A DNA stretch of 64,000 nt from Thalassia testudinum (GCA_037157565.1 JAZHRO010000073.1:20714501-20778500), one strand, 5' to 3'. Positions 1-11,266 are shown, numbered from the stretch's first letter. Notes: generated by a model from the letters alone, not told the origin. Program-made: numbers and translations.

Positions 1-420
1 AAAATATGGGAAATGATTTTTGAAAAACTTTTTTTGTTTGCAGTTCAAATTTCAAGGAGTTGGTTTATTGATTTCAAAGAGATAACATCCACCAAAAGAG
101 ATTTTTTTTTATGCAAGCAACTCAAGCAAATGACTAATCTTAAGGACCAAATGAACACCTAATCTAGATGAAATTTTTTTTTTTTTTACTATGAAGATAA
201 ATGACTCCTAATGCAAAAATTATCCTAAGATGAAGATGTGAATACTTACCTTAACATCTCTACCCACACTTTTGTTTGAATGTCTTTGGAATCCCGAGTT
301 GCCATGAGGTCCTATACATAATCAGAGAAACAAAAACAAGTAGGTTAGAGAATTGAATGCAAACAATGAAAGCAAGTATGAAACGATATCCGTTGCCTCC
401 CTAGCAACGATACCAAAATT
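1..420 (-). other. Leader of a degraded minus-strand LTR retrotransposon
   Basis: There is no coding sequence here. On the minus strand, a stretch at about 393-414 resembles the tRNA-Asp primer-binding site seen at 12606 and 27139 (about 13 of 18 positions). It lies next to an LTR-like end that begins TGATCCAAAG at 421 on the plus strand. This suggests the window opens inside the 5' leader of an old Athila-like element read on the minus strand. The body of that element lies outside the window, so this is inference from a degenerate primer site. Confidence 0.35.
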
Positions 421-445
421 TGATCCAAAGAAACTGCTAAGTTAT

Positions 446-800
446 CACTACAATAAAAAAAGGTTTTGGTCAAAGTTAAAAATCGTGACCAAAGGGTTTA
501 TAACCATCACCAATTAGCGTCACCAAAAGTTGCGTTGCAGAAGGGTCTTTGGTGATGGTTTCACCCAAAACCGTCACCAAAGCCCCCACCGTTAGCTAGG
601 TTCAACAGTTTTGGTCATGGTTATAAACTATGACCAAAGACTTTTAGTCACAGTTGTAGAACCGTTACCAAAGGGAGAGATTTGATCCCGGTTAATAACC
701 ATGACCAAAGTTTGGTGGGGGAAGAAAAAGTGTTCCTTTCGTCACGGTTCCTTAACCGTCACCAAAAGCTCTCTTTGGTCACGGTTTATAAATCGTGACC
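446..800. repeat. Left sub-terminal repeats of the CACTA element
   Basis: Several short copies of a GGTCACGGTT / AACCGTCACC motif lie in direct and inverted orientation, some paired as short palindromes such as the one around 768-806. Arrays like this bind the element's transposase in En/Spm elements. The matching right-hand array is at about 7320-7510. Confidence 0.75.
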
Positions 801-1093
801 AAAGGTGTCTGAAAACAAAAATATTAATCCCATTAGGTTTATAGCATCCACCAATATCACCGGTGCATCCAGTGTCCCTTGCTTTATGCATAGTGTTTTT
901 ACTCTACACATGATTGATCCCATTAGTTAGAGGAGGACGAGGAAGAGGAAGAAAAGGAAATCTTACCCATTACAAGTTAGATAAGTGTTGGAAAATCGGA
1001 GGGGAGAACAAATCATGATCTCCAGAGTGTTGAACTATTCATGAGATACATGTTTCTGGTAGAAAATCAAAATGTGAGAAAACTAGATGAAAG

Positions 1094-1238
1094 CACTTGT
1101 CAATGGCATTATATTTCTTCATTCCCTTAGACCTATAGCCAATGTCATTTGTGATGGTTTGGTAGAGGGAACCAAGTTGAGTGTTCCACTTGTCAATGGC
1201 ATTGTATTTCTTCATTCCCTTAGACCTATAGCCAATGT
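1094..1238. repeat. Two-copy direct repeat over the last CSN2 exon
   Basis: Two copies of about 52 bp start at 1094 and 1187 (period 93 bp) and differ at one position. On the minus strand each copy holds the exon's 3' splice acceptor and the codons for SKGMKKYNAIDK, so the duplicated unit spans an intron-exon border. Confidence 0.85.
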
Positions 1239-1398
1239 TGCATAAAAGAGAATAATCATCATATAAAAAGCGTACAAACTTTATGGCAAGGGAAAGCTGT
1301 CAAAGGTGTACAAGCCTGTCACTACGTTCTAGAAGCCTGTTGACTTGATTGATGTGCCCTTGAATTCGGTTATCCGGAATTAAAGATACCAAGAGCTG

Positions 1399-2807
1399 TG
1401 TTGGAACCTAGTTCCACTTTTCTTTTATGTTTTGATGTTAACAAAACTATTTTAAAAGTAATGAGTTTATGAAGTGTCATTTTTAGGTAATCACAGGATT
1501 TAGGAAGTATGAAAGAAGTGGTGATGACATGAAGAATGAAGATTGATTTCATATTGTTTTTATATCTTGTAATCTAGATTTTGTATGTCTCCTAATAAGA
1601 AAAATGATTTAGGAATTAAAATCAAGTAGTGATAATTATAAATCATACTGCTGCTCTTTTATTCGTTTGAAAAACTAACATCATTTCGTTGTCATATTAA
1701 TCGTATATTTATGTTCAAATATCACTTAAATTGATGAACAAAACTTATTCAAGGTACTTGTTGCAAGTACCGGTACTGTTCACTAGTACCGGTATCTACT
1801 AAGCACAGGTTTGGGTCCTAGCCCCAAACTATGAACAACAAATAGCGGTACTCATCATGAGTACCAGTACCAGGTGCTCACAGTTTGAAGACTTGGGATG
1901 TGCCTGGACCTTTCAAGTACTGGTACTAATCACCAGTACCGGTACATGTAAGTCACAGTTTATATCATGACCCGAATCTGTGAGTCACAAGTACCGGTAC
2001 TTATCATGAGTAATAGTACCTAGTGACTTAGTTGGTACTCAACTGTAAGCACTGAGTACCGGTACCCAGGCTTTGTTGGGTTGGTGCTGGTTAACTGTGA
2101 GCAATCAGTACCAGTACCACAACTTTAGCACCGGTATCAACTAACCATTGTGCCTAATTTGAATGACTATTTTGCAATTAATCCTATCCCTAATCTTCCC
2201 ATTTTGCCTCTAACGGCTAGCAATCGTAGGGAAGGTGTTTAGTGGCTTATATAAACACCTTATGTGTGTCATTTGCACATAACACAAGCTTAAAAAATCT
2301 CCTTGCTCTCAATTTCTAGATTTCTTAGTTCTGCCAGCAAGGGTTGTTGATTTGTTGCATTCTCTTCAAGGTGATTCACTCTTTGCAACAAGTCTTTTCA
2401 GGCGAATTTGTTCTTCATCGTAAAATCACTCTTTTTCGCTTTAGTATTTTTCGCTAGATTGGTATATAAACTTTCTATTAAGCTAATTCTTGTTGGAGAC
2501 TTAGGAACTTAGTTGTAAGCTATATTGTTTCTTGCTTACACTTGTATCTTTTTATTCTTATTTAATATTGTAATTGAGTTGAGGCAACCCGTTAATTACC
2601 TCCATTTATAGTAAATTGATTCCCTCCGGGTTGAGGGAATCGGGTTAAAAATCCTAAGTCAGGAAACTTAGGTAGTAGAGTATCCAAGTGAGGGAAACCA
2701 TTATACATCTGGTGTTATATTTTGTGGTTTGTTTTATTTGCATAATTTTCTGTTTACTACACTATTTATCCCCCCTTCTAGTGTGCTTGTGCCTTTTAGA
2801 TCCTACA
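1399..2807 (+). mobile_element. Solo LTR of a Ty1/copia (SIRE/Maximus-like) element
   Basis: The block starts TGTTGGAACC and ends TTTTAGATCCTACA, the TG...CA form of SIRE/Maximus-type copia LTRs, with the typical C-rich run and CTTCTAGTGTGCTTGTGCC just before the end. It is bounded by perfect 5-bp duplications, AGCTG at 1394-1398 and 2808-2812, and has no internal coding region, so it is a solo LTR of 1409 bp. A plus-strand TATA box (TATATAAAC) lies at 2248-2256. Removing it restores reading-frame continuity of the CSN2 exon, confirming the boundaries. Between about 1765 and 2135 it holds many copies of a GTACCGGTAC-type palindrome. Confidence 0.9.
1765..2135. repeat. Cluster of AGTACCGGTAC palindromes in the copia LTR
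   Basis: About ten exact or one-mismatch copies of AGTACCGGTACT-like 10-12 bp palindromes occur in roughly 370 bp, spaced about 15-75 bp apart, upstream of the LTR TATA box at 2248. The position suits an enhancer-type repeat in the U3 region. The binding factor, if any, is not known from the sequence. Confidence 0.75.
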
Positions 2808-4338
2808 AGCTGCTCCACATCCTTCTCTGGCACATTAAGTTCTTAGTGGAATATTCAACTTATGTTATCCAAGCACATAAAAAGATTGCCAATTTTCAAC
2901 CTGAGCACACAAATATAAATAACGACCAGCAGTAGATTAATCCCTACCAGTATGTAGGCCAATTAAAAAGCAAATAAACATCCATTTTTCCTTCTGACTT
3001 CATTAGAGAGACCATTTGAAATGGAATGGCATGATGAAGGATAAGTCATTCACATGACAATTTGGATACTCCTACCCTTTACAGAGGTTTTCAGTAGAAG
3101 ATAGAACCCCACGCAGTAGCGAATGTAAGATATGTCAACATCAAATATAGATAGGCACCTTGGATATGAAGGGTATCCAACTCCTTGTAAATGGTTTAAT
3201 AAGCTTCAACAAAACCTGAGTTCTAATGTTCTTCAAGAGATCCTCAATGTAATTACAGATAAATGGATCATCCATAATTGTTCTTCTATTACTCTGAAAA
3301 CAAAACCAGGAAGGAAAAAGACACAGGACATCAGCAAGGGATGAACCAAGCAATTGATAAAGCTGACAACAGTAATAAATTTACATAATCAATAGTAAAT
3401 TAAACCTTCAAAATTTTCTCAAACTCCATAATGTCATTGCGTTGTAATGCTGCCACCACATTTGTCATTACCAAAATTTCAAGATCATTTTTGTATCTAA
3501 CAGGATGCATTTGAGGTTTCAATTTATAAGAATCATCTCAAGACATCAGAAAACTCTGAATCCTACAAATTCTACTTACGGCTTAGCCTCCTGCCCATCA
3601 AATGGATTGACTACCGATTCCATCATCATGTTTGCTAAAACCAAATATCTGATTATGTGCAAAATAAAAAGGTAAGCTTGCCGGAAACCCACACGACCAC
3701 GTGGATGATGAGGTAGATATGACCTAGACTATATATAGGAAGAAAGAAAATTTACTTCAGGCATTCAATTCCCAGCTTCATCATAGTTTTTGAAGGCTTC
3801 AAAATAATCTGTTGTGGTCTCTCCCCATTGCCTCTCAGCCATATGCATTTTCCCACCACATTCATGAATTATTCCCATTATACAAGGATGTGGTACGGCA
3901 GATTTGATGGTCAGCGCCTTCTGGTACAGTTGCTGAAAGAAAGAGTATATAAAGTACAAATTCTAGGCTTTTTTCATAATAAAAAGTTGAGATTTCTATG
4001 ATAGTGATAAATCAAATGGTCTCTTGCAAAAGGAAAAAAGGGATGAAATAGAACTTGTAAAGAACTAAAAAAACCAAATTTCTCAAAAGACATTGATCTA
4101 AGAAAGAAAGTTTGGTTGCAGCGAAGAGCAAGATTATTTATATAGTTGAGTTTAACATTATCACAGGTTGAGGCTAGTGAACTTTTTACCAACTTTGGTT
4201 TCAAATTACACGTTTGTCATTTTTACATCATCTTTTCCATTTTGGAAAGGTTCAAGGCAGTTGTCTACCCTAATTCTTGGAAGAAATAGGAAACTTGTCC
4301 ATTGAGCCCCTTTATATAGGGGAAGATTAGTGGGAAAA

Positions 4339-4640
4339 CTAAAAGTATGTCCTCAACAAAATAAGAAATAGGACAATGTAGTGCCAAGGAGGAAAAGAAA
4401 ATCTCAACAAACCACAAGTTGGAGCATTGATGGTATCATGCTTTGCTCGGAATAGCAATGGAGGCATGTGAAGCACCCTTGTAAAAATATCCGCTTGTTC
4501 CACAGAAGTCACATGTAATATCACATGCAAAGTGCATATAAAGCCTACATCATATCCTATGTATAGTGGCAATCAACTTTAACATCATCCTTATGGAATA
4601 CAAGATTGTTGGCAATAAGTTGTCCAACTAGATCGATCTT
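4339..4640 (-). pseudogene. Fragment of a copia-type polyprotein (RNase H C-terminus)
   Basis: Minus-strand translation gives phrases typical of the end of copia RNase H: a NNLVFHKDD-VKVDCHY stretch at about 4570-4640, then VEQADIFTRVLH at about 4460-4500, matching the family pattern 'D(Q)LADIFTK.L'. The fragment is frameshifted and short, and sits between the CSN2 and RPL19 pieces in the CACTA element. It is called from motif resemblance only. Confidence 0.45.
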
Positions 4641-5560
4641 TCCTTTTCTTGTTATTGACGTTCATGGATCCACACAGCTAGTGAAGACTATTTGATATAA
4701 ACCCACTTCCAAATTCTACACCTCATCTTTATAGGAAATTTCTCAGGTAGAGGTCACTTAGAGCAAACCCCACCAATGTCATCTAGCATGATGGTATTCC
4801 AAGTCAACACTTGACTTGAAGCACTCAATAAAAAGGGGGAAAAGCCATTTACTGTTAGGAAGGAAAATTTTGTAAGTTAATCTTGTTACCAACTAGAAAA
4901 TGGAATAAAAGTTATCAAAAGTTGTATCGACACTATATTTAAATCACAAGAATGTTTGTTAGTAACAACAGTTGGACCTGTTTCCACGTCAACTTACTCA
5001 AGGGCACCAGCTATGCAAACCATGATCATTATATGAGCCTTCCACGTTAAAGTCCCTTGACATTCATTTTTAGAGTGCAATATCTTATCTACAGATCCAT
5101 TATTGCAGTAGTCATGAACAAGAATATGCTGCCCTATTCCATGCAGTAGCCTTGAAGCCCCAGAATGTTTGGATGTTTTAAATGCGGGATGCTAGCAATG
5201 ACGTCCCAACTTAAAAATGGAGTTAAACTTACTCCATTTTTTAAGTCCCCTTGGTAGATAAAAATTAAATACATTTCAATAAACTTAAGAGAGCACACTT
5301 AGTTACTGAAAATCTCCTTCATTGGTATCTAGCATATAATTACATATTTTTAACAGAATACGAAAGAGAGAGCTTGTTCATGTTGAATGGGACAAAGCGA
5401 GCTAATTTGTGTTGGATGGGACATATGTTGCATAGGTCAAGGAAGAAATAAAGGCAAAAAGAGTTGCAGTTTAGGATGTTTGGAAGAGAAACATTACAAA
5501 TGCAAACTTGGACATAGAAGCAGCAGCTAAAAAAAATTCATAGAACATTGCAAAAAAATT

Positions 5561-5890
5561 CATGTACATATCATGATACATGTGCTTATCAATCTTCTTT
5601 TCTCCCTATACTTCCTCAGCAAGTGCCTTAGTACACGCACCCATAGAACATTGGTTGGAAGCCTCACCTCTCTAGTACCCCTTCTTTTACCTGTGAAACA
5701 AAAATTTTCATATAAGAAGAATTAAAAAGGAAAAAAGCAAAACAAGACTCGCACCATATCCAGTATGGCACCCCTTCCTCTTTGCTTCCAAAGCCCTCCT
5801 TGCATGGGAGCGAGAATGGATCTTCTAGGGTTTCCTGATGATAAAACTATCCTTGACCAATTTCCTAATGTTCTGGCCTGAGATATGATT
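5561..5890 (-). pseudogene. RPL19: Captured fragment of the 60S ribosomal protein L19 gene
   Basis: Two minus-strand exons match eukaryotic ribosomal protein L19 (eL19), a large-subunit protein. The upstream exon, about 5755-5880, reads GQNIRKLVKDSFIIRKP, a stop, then KIHSRSHARRALEAKRKG. The downstream exon, about 5561-5690, reads [26 protein letters not shown], then after a one-base frame slip [12 protein letters not shown]. They are separated by an intron with GT donor (5753-5754) and CAG acceptor (5691-5693), so the source was genomic DNA. The 5' end and the C-terminal helix region are absent. With an amber codon and a frameshift it is a dead fragment. It is read in the same direction as the CSN2 fragment in the same CACTA element. 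Confidence 0.85.
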
Positions 5891-6399
5891 CAAAAAACAA
5901 AGACTAGCACACAAACATTCACGGATACTAACAAACACAAACTGAAGGTAGCCAAGAGCAAAAAGATCTTGGCTCATGCTGCTGCTGCTGCATCACATGG
6001 CAGTGCTCTATTGCATCACATGGCATAACTAGTACATGCATAAAAGGTGGTAGTCTACTAATTTTATTTGTCTTCCTACTATACAGTTTGAATTAACACT
6101 TTGTTTTAACTCATTTCCCTACATTCTATTCCACCCACTTCATAGGAGGAAATGGATTGATGAAAGGATTCTCTAACTTCAGAAGGAAAAACAAACCTAT
6201 ATAAAATGAAACCTATGCCACATACTTATTAGATTCTGTATTATGATTCTTCTATTGTTGTAATAATGGTCTTTGGTTTAACCATCTAATAATGGTCTAG
6301 TTTGTGGCAAAGCTATCATGATGTAGATAAGATTATCTAAGAAGCTTCTTAGATGCATGTTGTCTATGACCAAAAAAAGCTTCCTAGTTTCAAAATTTG

Positions 6400-7330
6400 T
6401 TGGCATACCATCAAACACCTGGCGTGTGTGTTAACCCTTGAGCCAGTCTGAGGTCAATAGATCTCCTTGAGCCACTCCGCAGCCAATAGATCCACCAAGT
6501 ACCGCAACAACAATAATATAGGAGATCAAGATAAGTGGAGTTGGAGGAGGAGGAATGAAATGGATGAATAAATAAAATGAAGGAAGAGTGGTGGATTAAC
6601 CCTAGTTGTAGTAACGACAATGGTACTGGAGGTGCTACTGGGGAAGATGAGGGAGGGAGAGAGGTAGCGATCTTGAGGGGGAGGGGGCATGCTGTTGGGA
6701 AGGGGATGGTCAAGGGAGGTTCCTTTGTTAGGAGAGGGAAGGGGGTTGGGGATGGTTAGGGGAGGTGACATCGTTGGGGAGGCAGTCGGAGAGTCGAGGG
6801 AGGGGGAAGGTAATGGCAACATGAGTTGGCTTTCGATGGTGGTCTTGAGGGGTAGGAGAGGTGCTACTGGAGATCATTAGGGGGAGTTAGGGGAGGCACT
6901 ATTGTCGGGAGAGGGATGGGGGCAGGCGATGGTTGGGGGAGCTGATGCCTTTGGGGAGGGGGGCGGGGAGTCGAGGGAGGGGGAAGGTGATCGAGGAGGG
7001 AGTAGGTTTTGGGGAAAGTTTTGGGGAAAGTTTTGCGGTGGTTGCCAAAGGGGAGGAACTCGCCAGAGGGAAGAGGTTGATGGGAGGGAGGCAGTGGAGT
7101 CGAGGGGGAGGGGAGGCGCTGCTGTTGCCGCCGCCGTCGTCGAGGGAGAAGGGGAGGCGCCGCTGTTGTCGCCACTGCCATCGAGGCACCGCAGGGATTG
7201 GGGGAGTCAGGAGAGGGAAGGGGAAGGTGATGTCGTCGAGGATTAGGAAGAGGGAAGGGGAAAGTTGGCGGCGTCCGAGAGGAAATTCGGGAGATGGCAG
7301 GAGGGAAGGGGAAATTTTTGGAGGGAAGGC
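6400..7330. other. G-rich internal segment of the CACTA element
   Basis: The plus strand is strongly purine-rich, built from GGGGAGG, GAGTCGAGGGAGGGGG and similar units, some repeated (for example around 6775-6805 and 6955-6990). Several open frames of 100-173 codons run on both strands, but they are low-complexity Pro/Ser or Gly/Arg tracts that overlap each other and match nothing I recognise. I treat it as non-coding, possibly derived from a captured promoter or 5' end. Confidence 0.5.
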
Positions 7331-8110
7331 TATGGTTACGGTTCCACTTGGAACCATCACCAAAGCCTTTTGTCATGGTTCTCAAACCCGTGACAAAAGG
7401 TTAAAATAGAAAACAAATCTCACTTTCCATTTTCTGTCACGGTTTTGAGTGGAACCATGACAATAAGTTACTTTTGGTCACAATTTTCAAAATCATGACC
7501 AAATACCTATGACCAATTCTCATTTTTCTAGTAGTGAATAAAACATTCATTGTAGTGCAATTTTTCGAGAACAGAAATAAAAGTAACCGAGACCTTGGTG
7601 AGTCCCAGGTCAAATACGAGGAGGGGTAGGATCTATCTAGCTAAATACAAAACATAAAGCAAATATGAACAAGCCAAGGTAAAAAAGGAGACGAGAAGAA
7701 ATAAATCACAATCAGGAAATTATATGAAGAAGGGGGTGAGAAGCAGGATTTACAAATGATAAAGATGAAAACTAAACTTTTATTGCTACTAGAAAAGATG
7801 TTAATATTATAACTAGAAATCCTAGAACTAGAAATCTACTAGAACTAGAAATAAAAGACTAGAAGAAGACGATGAGTTGGAGTGTGGTCTATTACAGCAG
7901 CTGCCTTGGAGATAAGAATGAAGCAAAGATGAGGAAGAAGTAAAGGAGGACGGCCACCAAGAAGTAGCAGAGTCTAGGCATACGTGAAGATGCTTTGTAG
8001 TGGAGGTGAGAGGGTAGACTAAATAGGAGGGCTAAGAAGAAGGTGGTGAGATGTGGGATTTATTCTAAACTAAGGAAGACTTAATGAAGGAAGGGGGGGT
8101 GGGAGTAGGC

Positions 8111-8121
8111 TCCTATTTATA
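8111..8121 (-). promoter_or_regulatory. TATA box of the putative left LTR
   Basis: The minus strand reads CTCTATAAATAGGAG, a strong plant TATA box, within the LTR-like segment that continues from the far side of the CACTA element. Confidence 0.5.
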
Positions 8122-8130
8122 GAGTTTCCT

Positions 8131-9763
8131 AGGTGTTTGATGGAGGGCTAGGATTTAATGGTAGGATGATGGAGGGTGGAGATTAAAGGAGGTTTAGGAT
8201 GAAGGTTGTTGGAACAGCCTTATAGGATTTCCCACACTTGTCTTGAGTTTTTGGTCTTGTTATGTTTCAAATTTCAAATTATACATAAAAGTAAAGTTGT
8301 AGCCCTTGAAATCAGCTTTCCAATGCAACTTGAATCACTCAATTTAGATTTAAAATACAAAAGTGATGGCTAAAGTACTAGGCATGTGTCGGGATGTTAT
8401 GAATTTCAAGATTATGAATAGGATTTCATTTAGGATTTTAGGATTGGGCTTTAGGTAGGTAATTTTGGACCCTAGGATATAGATCTAGTAGTGAATAAAT
8501 TATGGTGTAATTTGACCATCCAAAATAGTATTTATTTGAGGATAAAAGGGATGGCCGAATAAGGTTTGTTGGGTTAGAATATAGGAATAAGTTGGGTTTA
8601 ACTAATGGGTTTATAAAATCAATTAGGCTAGCCAACCAAATTGGTTGATTAATTAGGCTCATGGATAACCACCTAAGGTGGGAAATTAGGCTAGGTAACT
8701 GGATCTTAGGTTAGGGAAACTTGGGTCTACAAATGGGCTAACCTAATTACTAAATAGGCTAGGTGATGTAACATCTGGATTGCTTGCTGATTAGGGTTAA
8801 TTAATTATGTCATAATATAGTGACACGATCTAGACGGATGTCATCTATTTGTATACAATGTTTACTAGGTTTAGTCTAGGTCAATCACTAGGAGACAGTT
8901 ATTGATATATATCTCTTTATCATCCAAAAATCATCTTTTATTCCAAAAAAAGTGTTAAGTTTATTTACAACTAAATGAATCATGAATGAAAGAATCAAAG
9001 AATGAACTAATCTAACTCAATTATGTACAACAATGAATGAATTATGTTAATAACAATGCCTCAAGAATATATACAGGTAGAAAGGCATCAAAACTAACCT
9101 AAATTAATCTTGGTTAATTATGTAAAATACTAAGTAATGCCTTAATATGGTCATAAAAAGAATATATATATATATAACTATGTTACTATACTAGCATATA
9201 TAAACTATGTACACTAACACATATAAACGTCACTAAAAAACCTTAAAACATTTATATGTAAAAAGGCAGAAAGAATGTATTTAGTATATAATACATATAC
9301 TCTATGTACATATATACTTTATATATACGTATATACTATACTATATTAACATACATATTAACATGCATTTATACTCTACACACACTTATTTACACTTAAC
9401 ACTACACAACATAACACTAACACTTAGCTAATATAACACACGCACACAGCTAACACATATAAACAACACTTAGTCTTAATTTAACCTAACTTAACCTAAG
9501 TTAGTCTCTACTTAACCAAAAATTATTGATTAGTGGGCCCAACCCTTCGCAAGATCAACAACCTACAGGGGCCGGATCAACCACTATTAAACTTGGGCCC
9601 ATGGTTATTAGTTGGTGTTTTAGCATAGTTTGGGGTTAATACTGGCTCGCGTAGATCGCTCGGCCTAGCTGAGCCACCAGGCTCCCAGCTCTTTTTCTTC
9701 TCTCTCTCTGCCTTCCAGCTCAGTTCCTTTTATATGGCTATGGCGGCTTGGCAGTTAACAATG
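8131..9763. other. AT-rich stretch with no recognised feature
   Basis: There is no reading frame longer than about 75 codons and no recognisable protein. 9160-9420 is (TA)-rich low-complexity DNA. The segment may include the outer part of the left LTR or ordinary intergenic DNA. Confidence 0.5.
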
Positions 9764-10087
9764 TGGTGTGATTACACTACAAAAATACACCTACAAGTGT
9801 GCTGTCTTGTGCTATTTCCTAGCATTACTAGTGCATATTAGGTAGACATTGTCGCATTGTAAAAATACACGCATGCATGCATTTAATTGAGAGGGGAGGA
9901 GAGTGAAATAAGTGGCCTTGCAATTAACATTTTTCCTCAAGTGCATCCTTGCAAAATTCACCTTCTTTTTATTTTTATTTCTACTTGACTTTCAAACTCT
10001 TCTTGCGGCTACATGGCAACTTCTCCTTGCGCCATTCCCTGCTCAAGCCCTTCCCTGCGGCAGCCACTCCCTGCCAAGCCATGCATG

Positions 10088-10137
10088 AGCCATGCATAGC
10101 CAGGGCATGGCTGTGCATGGCTTCCTCTTCTTTAAAA
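10088..10137 (+). promoter_or_regulatory. Stem-loop and TATA-like box of LTR family I (5' copy)
   Basis: AGCCATGCA (10088-10096) pairs with TGCATGGCT (10114-10122), with an inner AGCCA/TGGCT pair. TTTAAAA follows at 10131-10137. The other two family I LTRs keep the arrangement, with longer stems, so this is the probable core promoter of the LTR. Confidence 0.55.
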
Positions 10138-11229
10138 TGACCACGGTTTCTTCTTTGCAAGCAGCCTGGTCCTTCCACACAAAAATGCCAACGCAGCTTC
10201 TCCTTCCAGGACACCATCTCCTCCCTCTCCCTTCGTACGCCGGCCCTCCTCCTCTGAGGAGACACCCGGCGGACAGGAGCACCTCACGGTGGTGCACAAC
10301 CACCACCGTGAGTCCACCACCGCCCAGCTCACCAAAGAGCCGGTGGGCGTGGTGGCTCTTCCCTGACTTCTTCGTTTCCAGCACTTCAGCCATTACCACT
10401 AAGCTTCAGCTGTGAAGCTCAACCGGCCACCGCACGCCCTGCAGCAGCCAGCCGAGCCCCACAGCAGCAGCAGCACGGCGGCAGCAGCGCACGCAGGCCA
10501 CCGCAAGCCTGCAGGCACCCTTGCCTCCCTCTCCGCGTGGCCCGTCACGCTCTCTCTTCCGCCCACAACTGGCCACTTCGCGCCTCTGCAATGGCCGACC
10601 AAGCACCCCAGCGCACGCCAGACAACACCTGCAGGCCGCCGCGCACCCTGTCACGCCCCTTTGCTCGCAACCCAGCCCTCACCATGCGCTCTGTCGCAAC
10701 CTTCCACCCGCAAGCCACCGGTTGGCGCAACCCTTCCACGCACGCGCCAGCCTACGTGCGCCAGTCGCAAGCTGCCCGCACTCACAGCACCTGCAGCAGG
10801 CGGTTGCGCGGCTCGCCCGGCCACTGTAGCCACTGTTCACACGTTTCTGCGGAACACTGTGGCTACAGTGGGGTGACTGGTGAGTTTCTCACTTAACCGG
10901 TCACCCGACGTGCCGCTACCGGCCACTACCTGCGCACGCGTTCAGCCCCGCGCCTGCTCCAGGGCTCTCTCGTGCATCTGCGTGCATCCGCATCGCCCGC
11001 ACCTGCCCGCTCCTTCGCCTGCTCCCTTCGCCCGTGTGTGCCTGCGAGCACCCGCTCCAGCCTCTCCTCTCCCCGCGTTCTCTCCCTTCCAGCGCAACCC
11101 TCTCTGTGCACATACGCGCTTGCACCCTCGTGTGAAGCTTCGGTCGGCGCGTAGAACCTTCAGACGATGCCGGGCTGCCTCAGACGACTTAACTGCAGCT
11201 TCCTTCACTCCAGCAGGAAGCGTGCGGCT

Positions 11230-11230
11230 G

Positions 11231-11266
<36 letters not shown>

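Larger units (their letters stand above)
1094..3932 (-). pseudogene. CSN2: Captured 3' half of the COP9 signalosome subunit 2 gene
   Basis: Minus-strand exons match the C-terminal half of CSN2, the scaffold subunit of the COP9 signalosome (PCI domain). Exons: 3755-3932 ([25 protein letters not shown]), 3580-3648 (LVLANMMMES, NPFDGQEAK), 3406-3496 ([11 protein letters not shown]), 3159-3293 ([27 protein letters not shown]), 2808-2842 joined in homology to about 1316-1393 (ELNVPEKDVEQ, LLVSLIPDNRIQGHI), and about 1142-1225 (SKGMKKYNAIDKWNTQL). Introns with AG acceptors are retained, so this is a genomic copy, not a retrocopy. Upstream exons are missing: capture starts within the intron above 3932. 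Damage includes an 11-bp loss and stop near 3766, a missing or mutated donor after the first exon, a 1409-bp copia LTR inside one exon, and a 93-bp-period duplication of the last exon. It cannot encode CSN2. Confidence 0.9.
446..7536. mobile_element. Non-autonomous CACTA (En/Spm-type) transposon carrying captured gene fragments
   Basis: The element begins CACTACAATAAAAAAAGG at 446 and ends TTTTTCTAGTAGTG at 7536, giving inverted CACTA/TAGTG termini. The flanking triplets, tat before and aat after, are a near-match for the 3-bp duplication of this superfamily. Both ends carry sub-terminal repeats of the type TTTGGTCACGGTTT...AACCGTCACCAAAG in both orientations (about 450-800 and 7320-7510), as expected for transposase-binding regions. 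No TNPA- or TNPD-like reading frame was recognised in the 7091 bp. The cargo is a partial CSN2 gene, a partial RPL19 gene and a copia fragment, all on the minus strand. The element therefore resembles a Pack-CACTA. It sits inside an older LTR and was itself hit by a copia element. Confidence 0.82.
421..8130 (-). repeat. Putative minus-strand LTR, interrupted by the CACTA element; outer end unknown
   Basis: Plus-strand TGATCCAAAG at 421 reads as the inner end of an LTR on the minus strand. After the CACTA element, the sequence from 7537 resumes with an LTR-type tail: on the minus strand a 'gacctgggactc' phrase at about 7590-7612, like the ends of the other LTRs here. A minus-strand TATA box lies at 8111-8121. 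The outer boundary and target duplication could not be located, so 8130 is only the last position supported by the promoter motif. Only the two flanks 421-445 and 7537-8130 belong to the LTR itself. Confidence 0.35.

Noticed and set aside
1094..3932. A functional CSN2 gene
   Set aside because: The 5' half is missing, one exon is split by an LTR, and deletions, stops and damaged splice sites are present. It lies between CACTA ends, so it is a captured fragment.
6864..7409. Overlapping frames of 114-173 codons on both strands
   Set aside because: They arise from G-rich repeats in the CACTA element, with Ser/Pro or Gly/Arg composition and no conserved motif.
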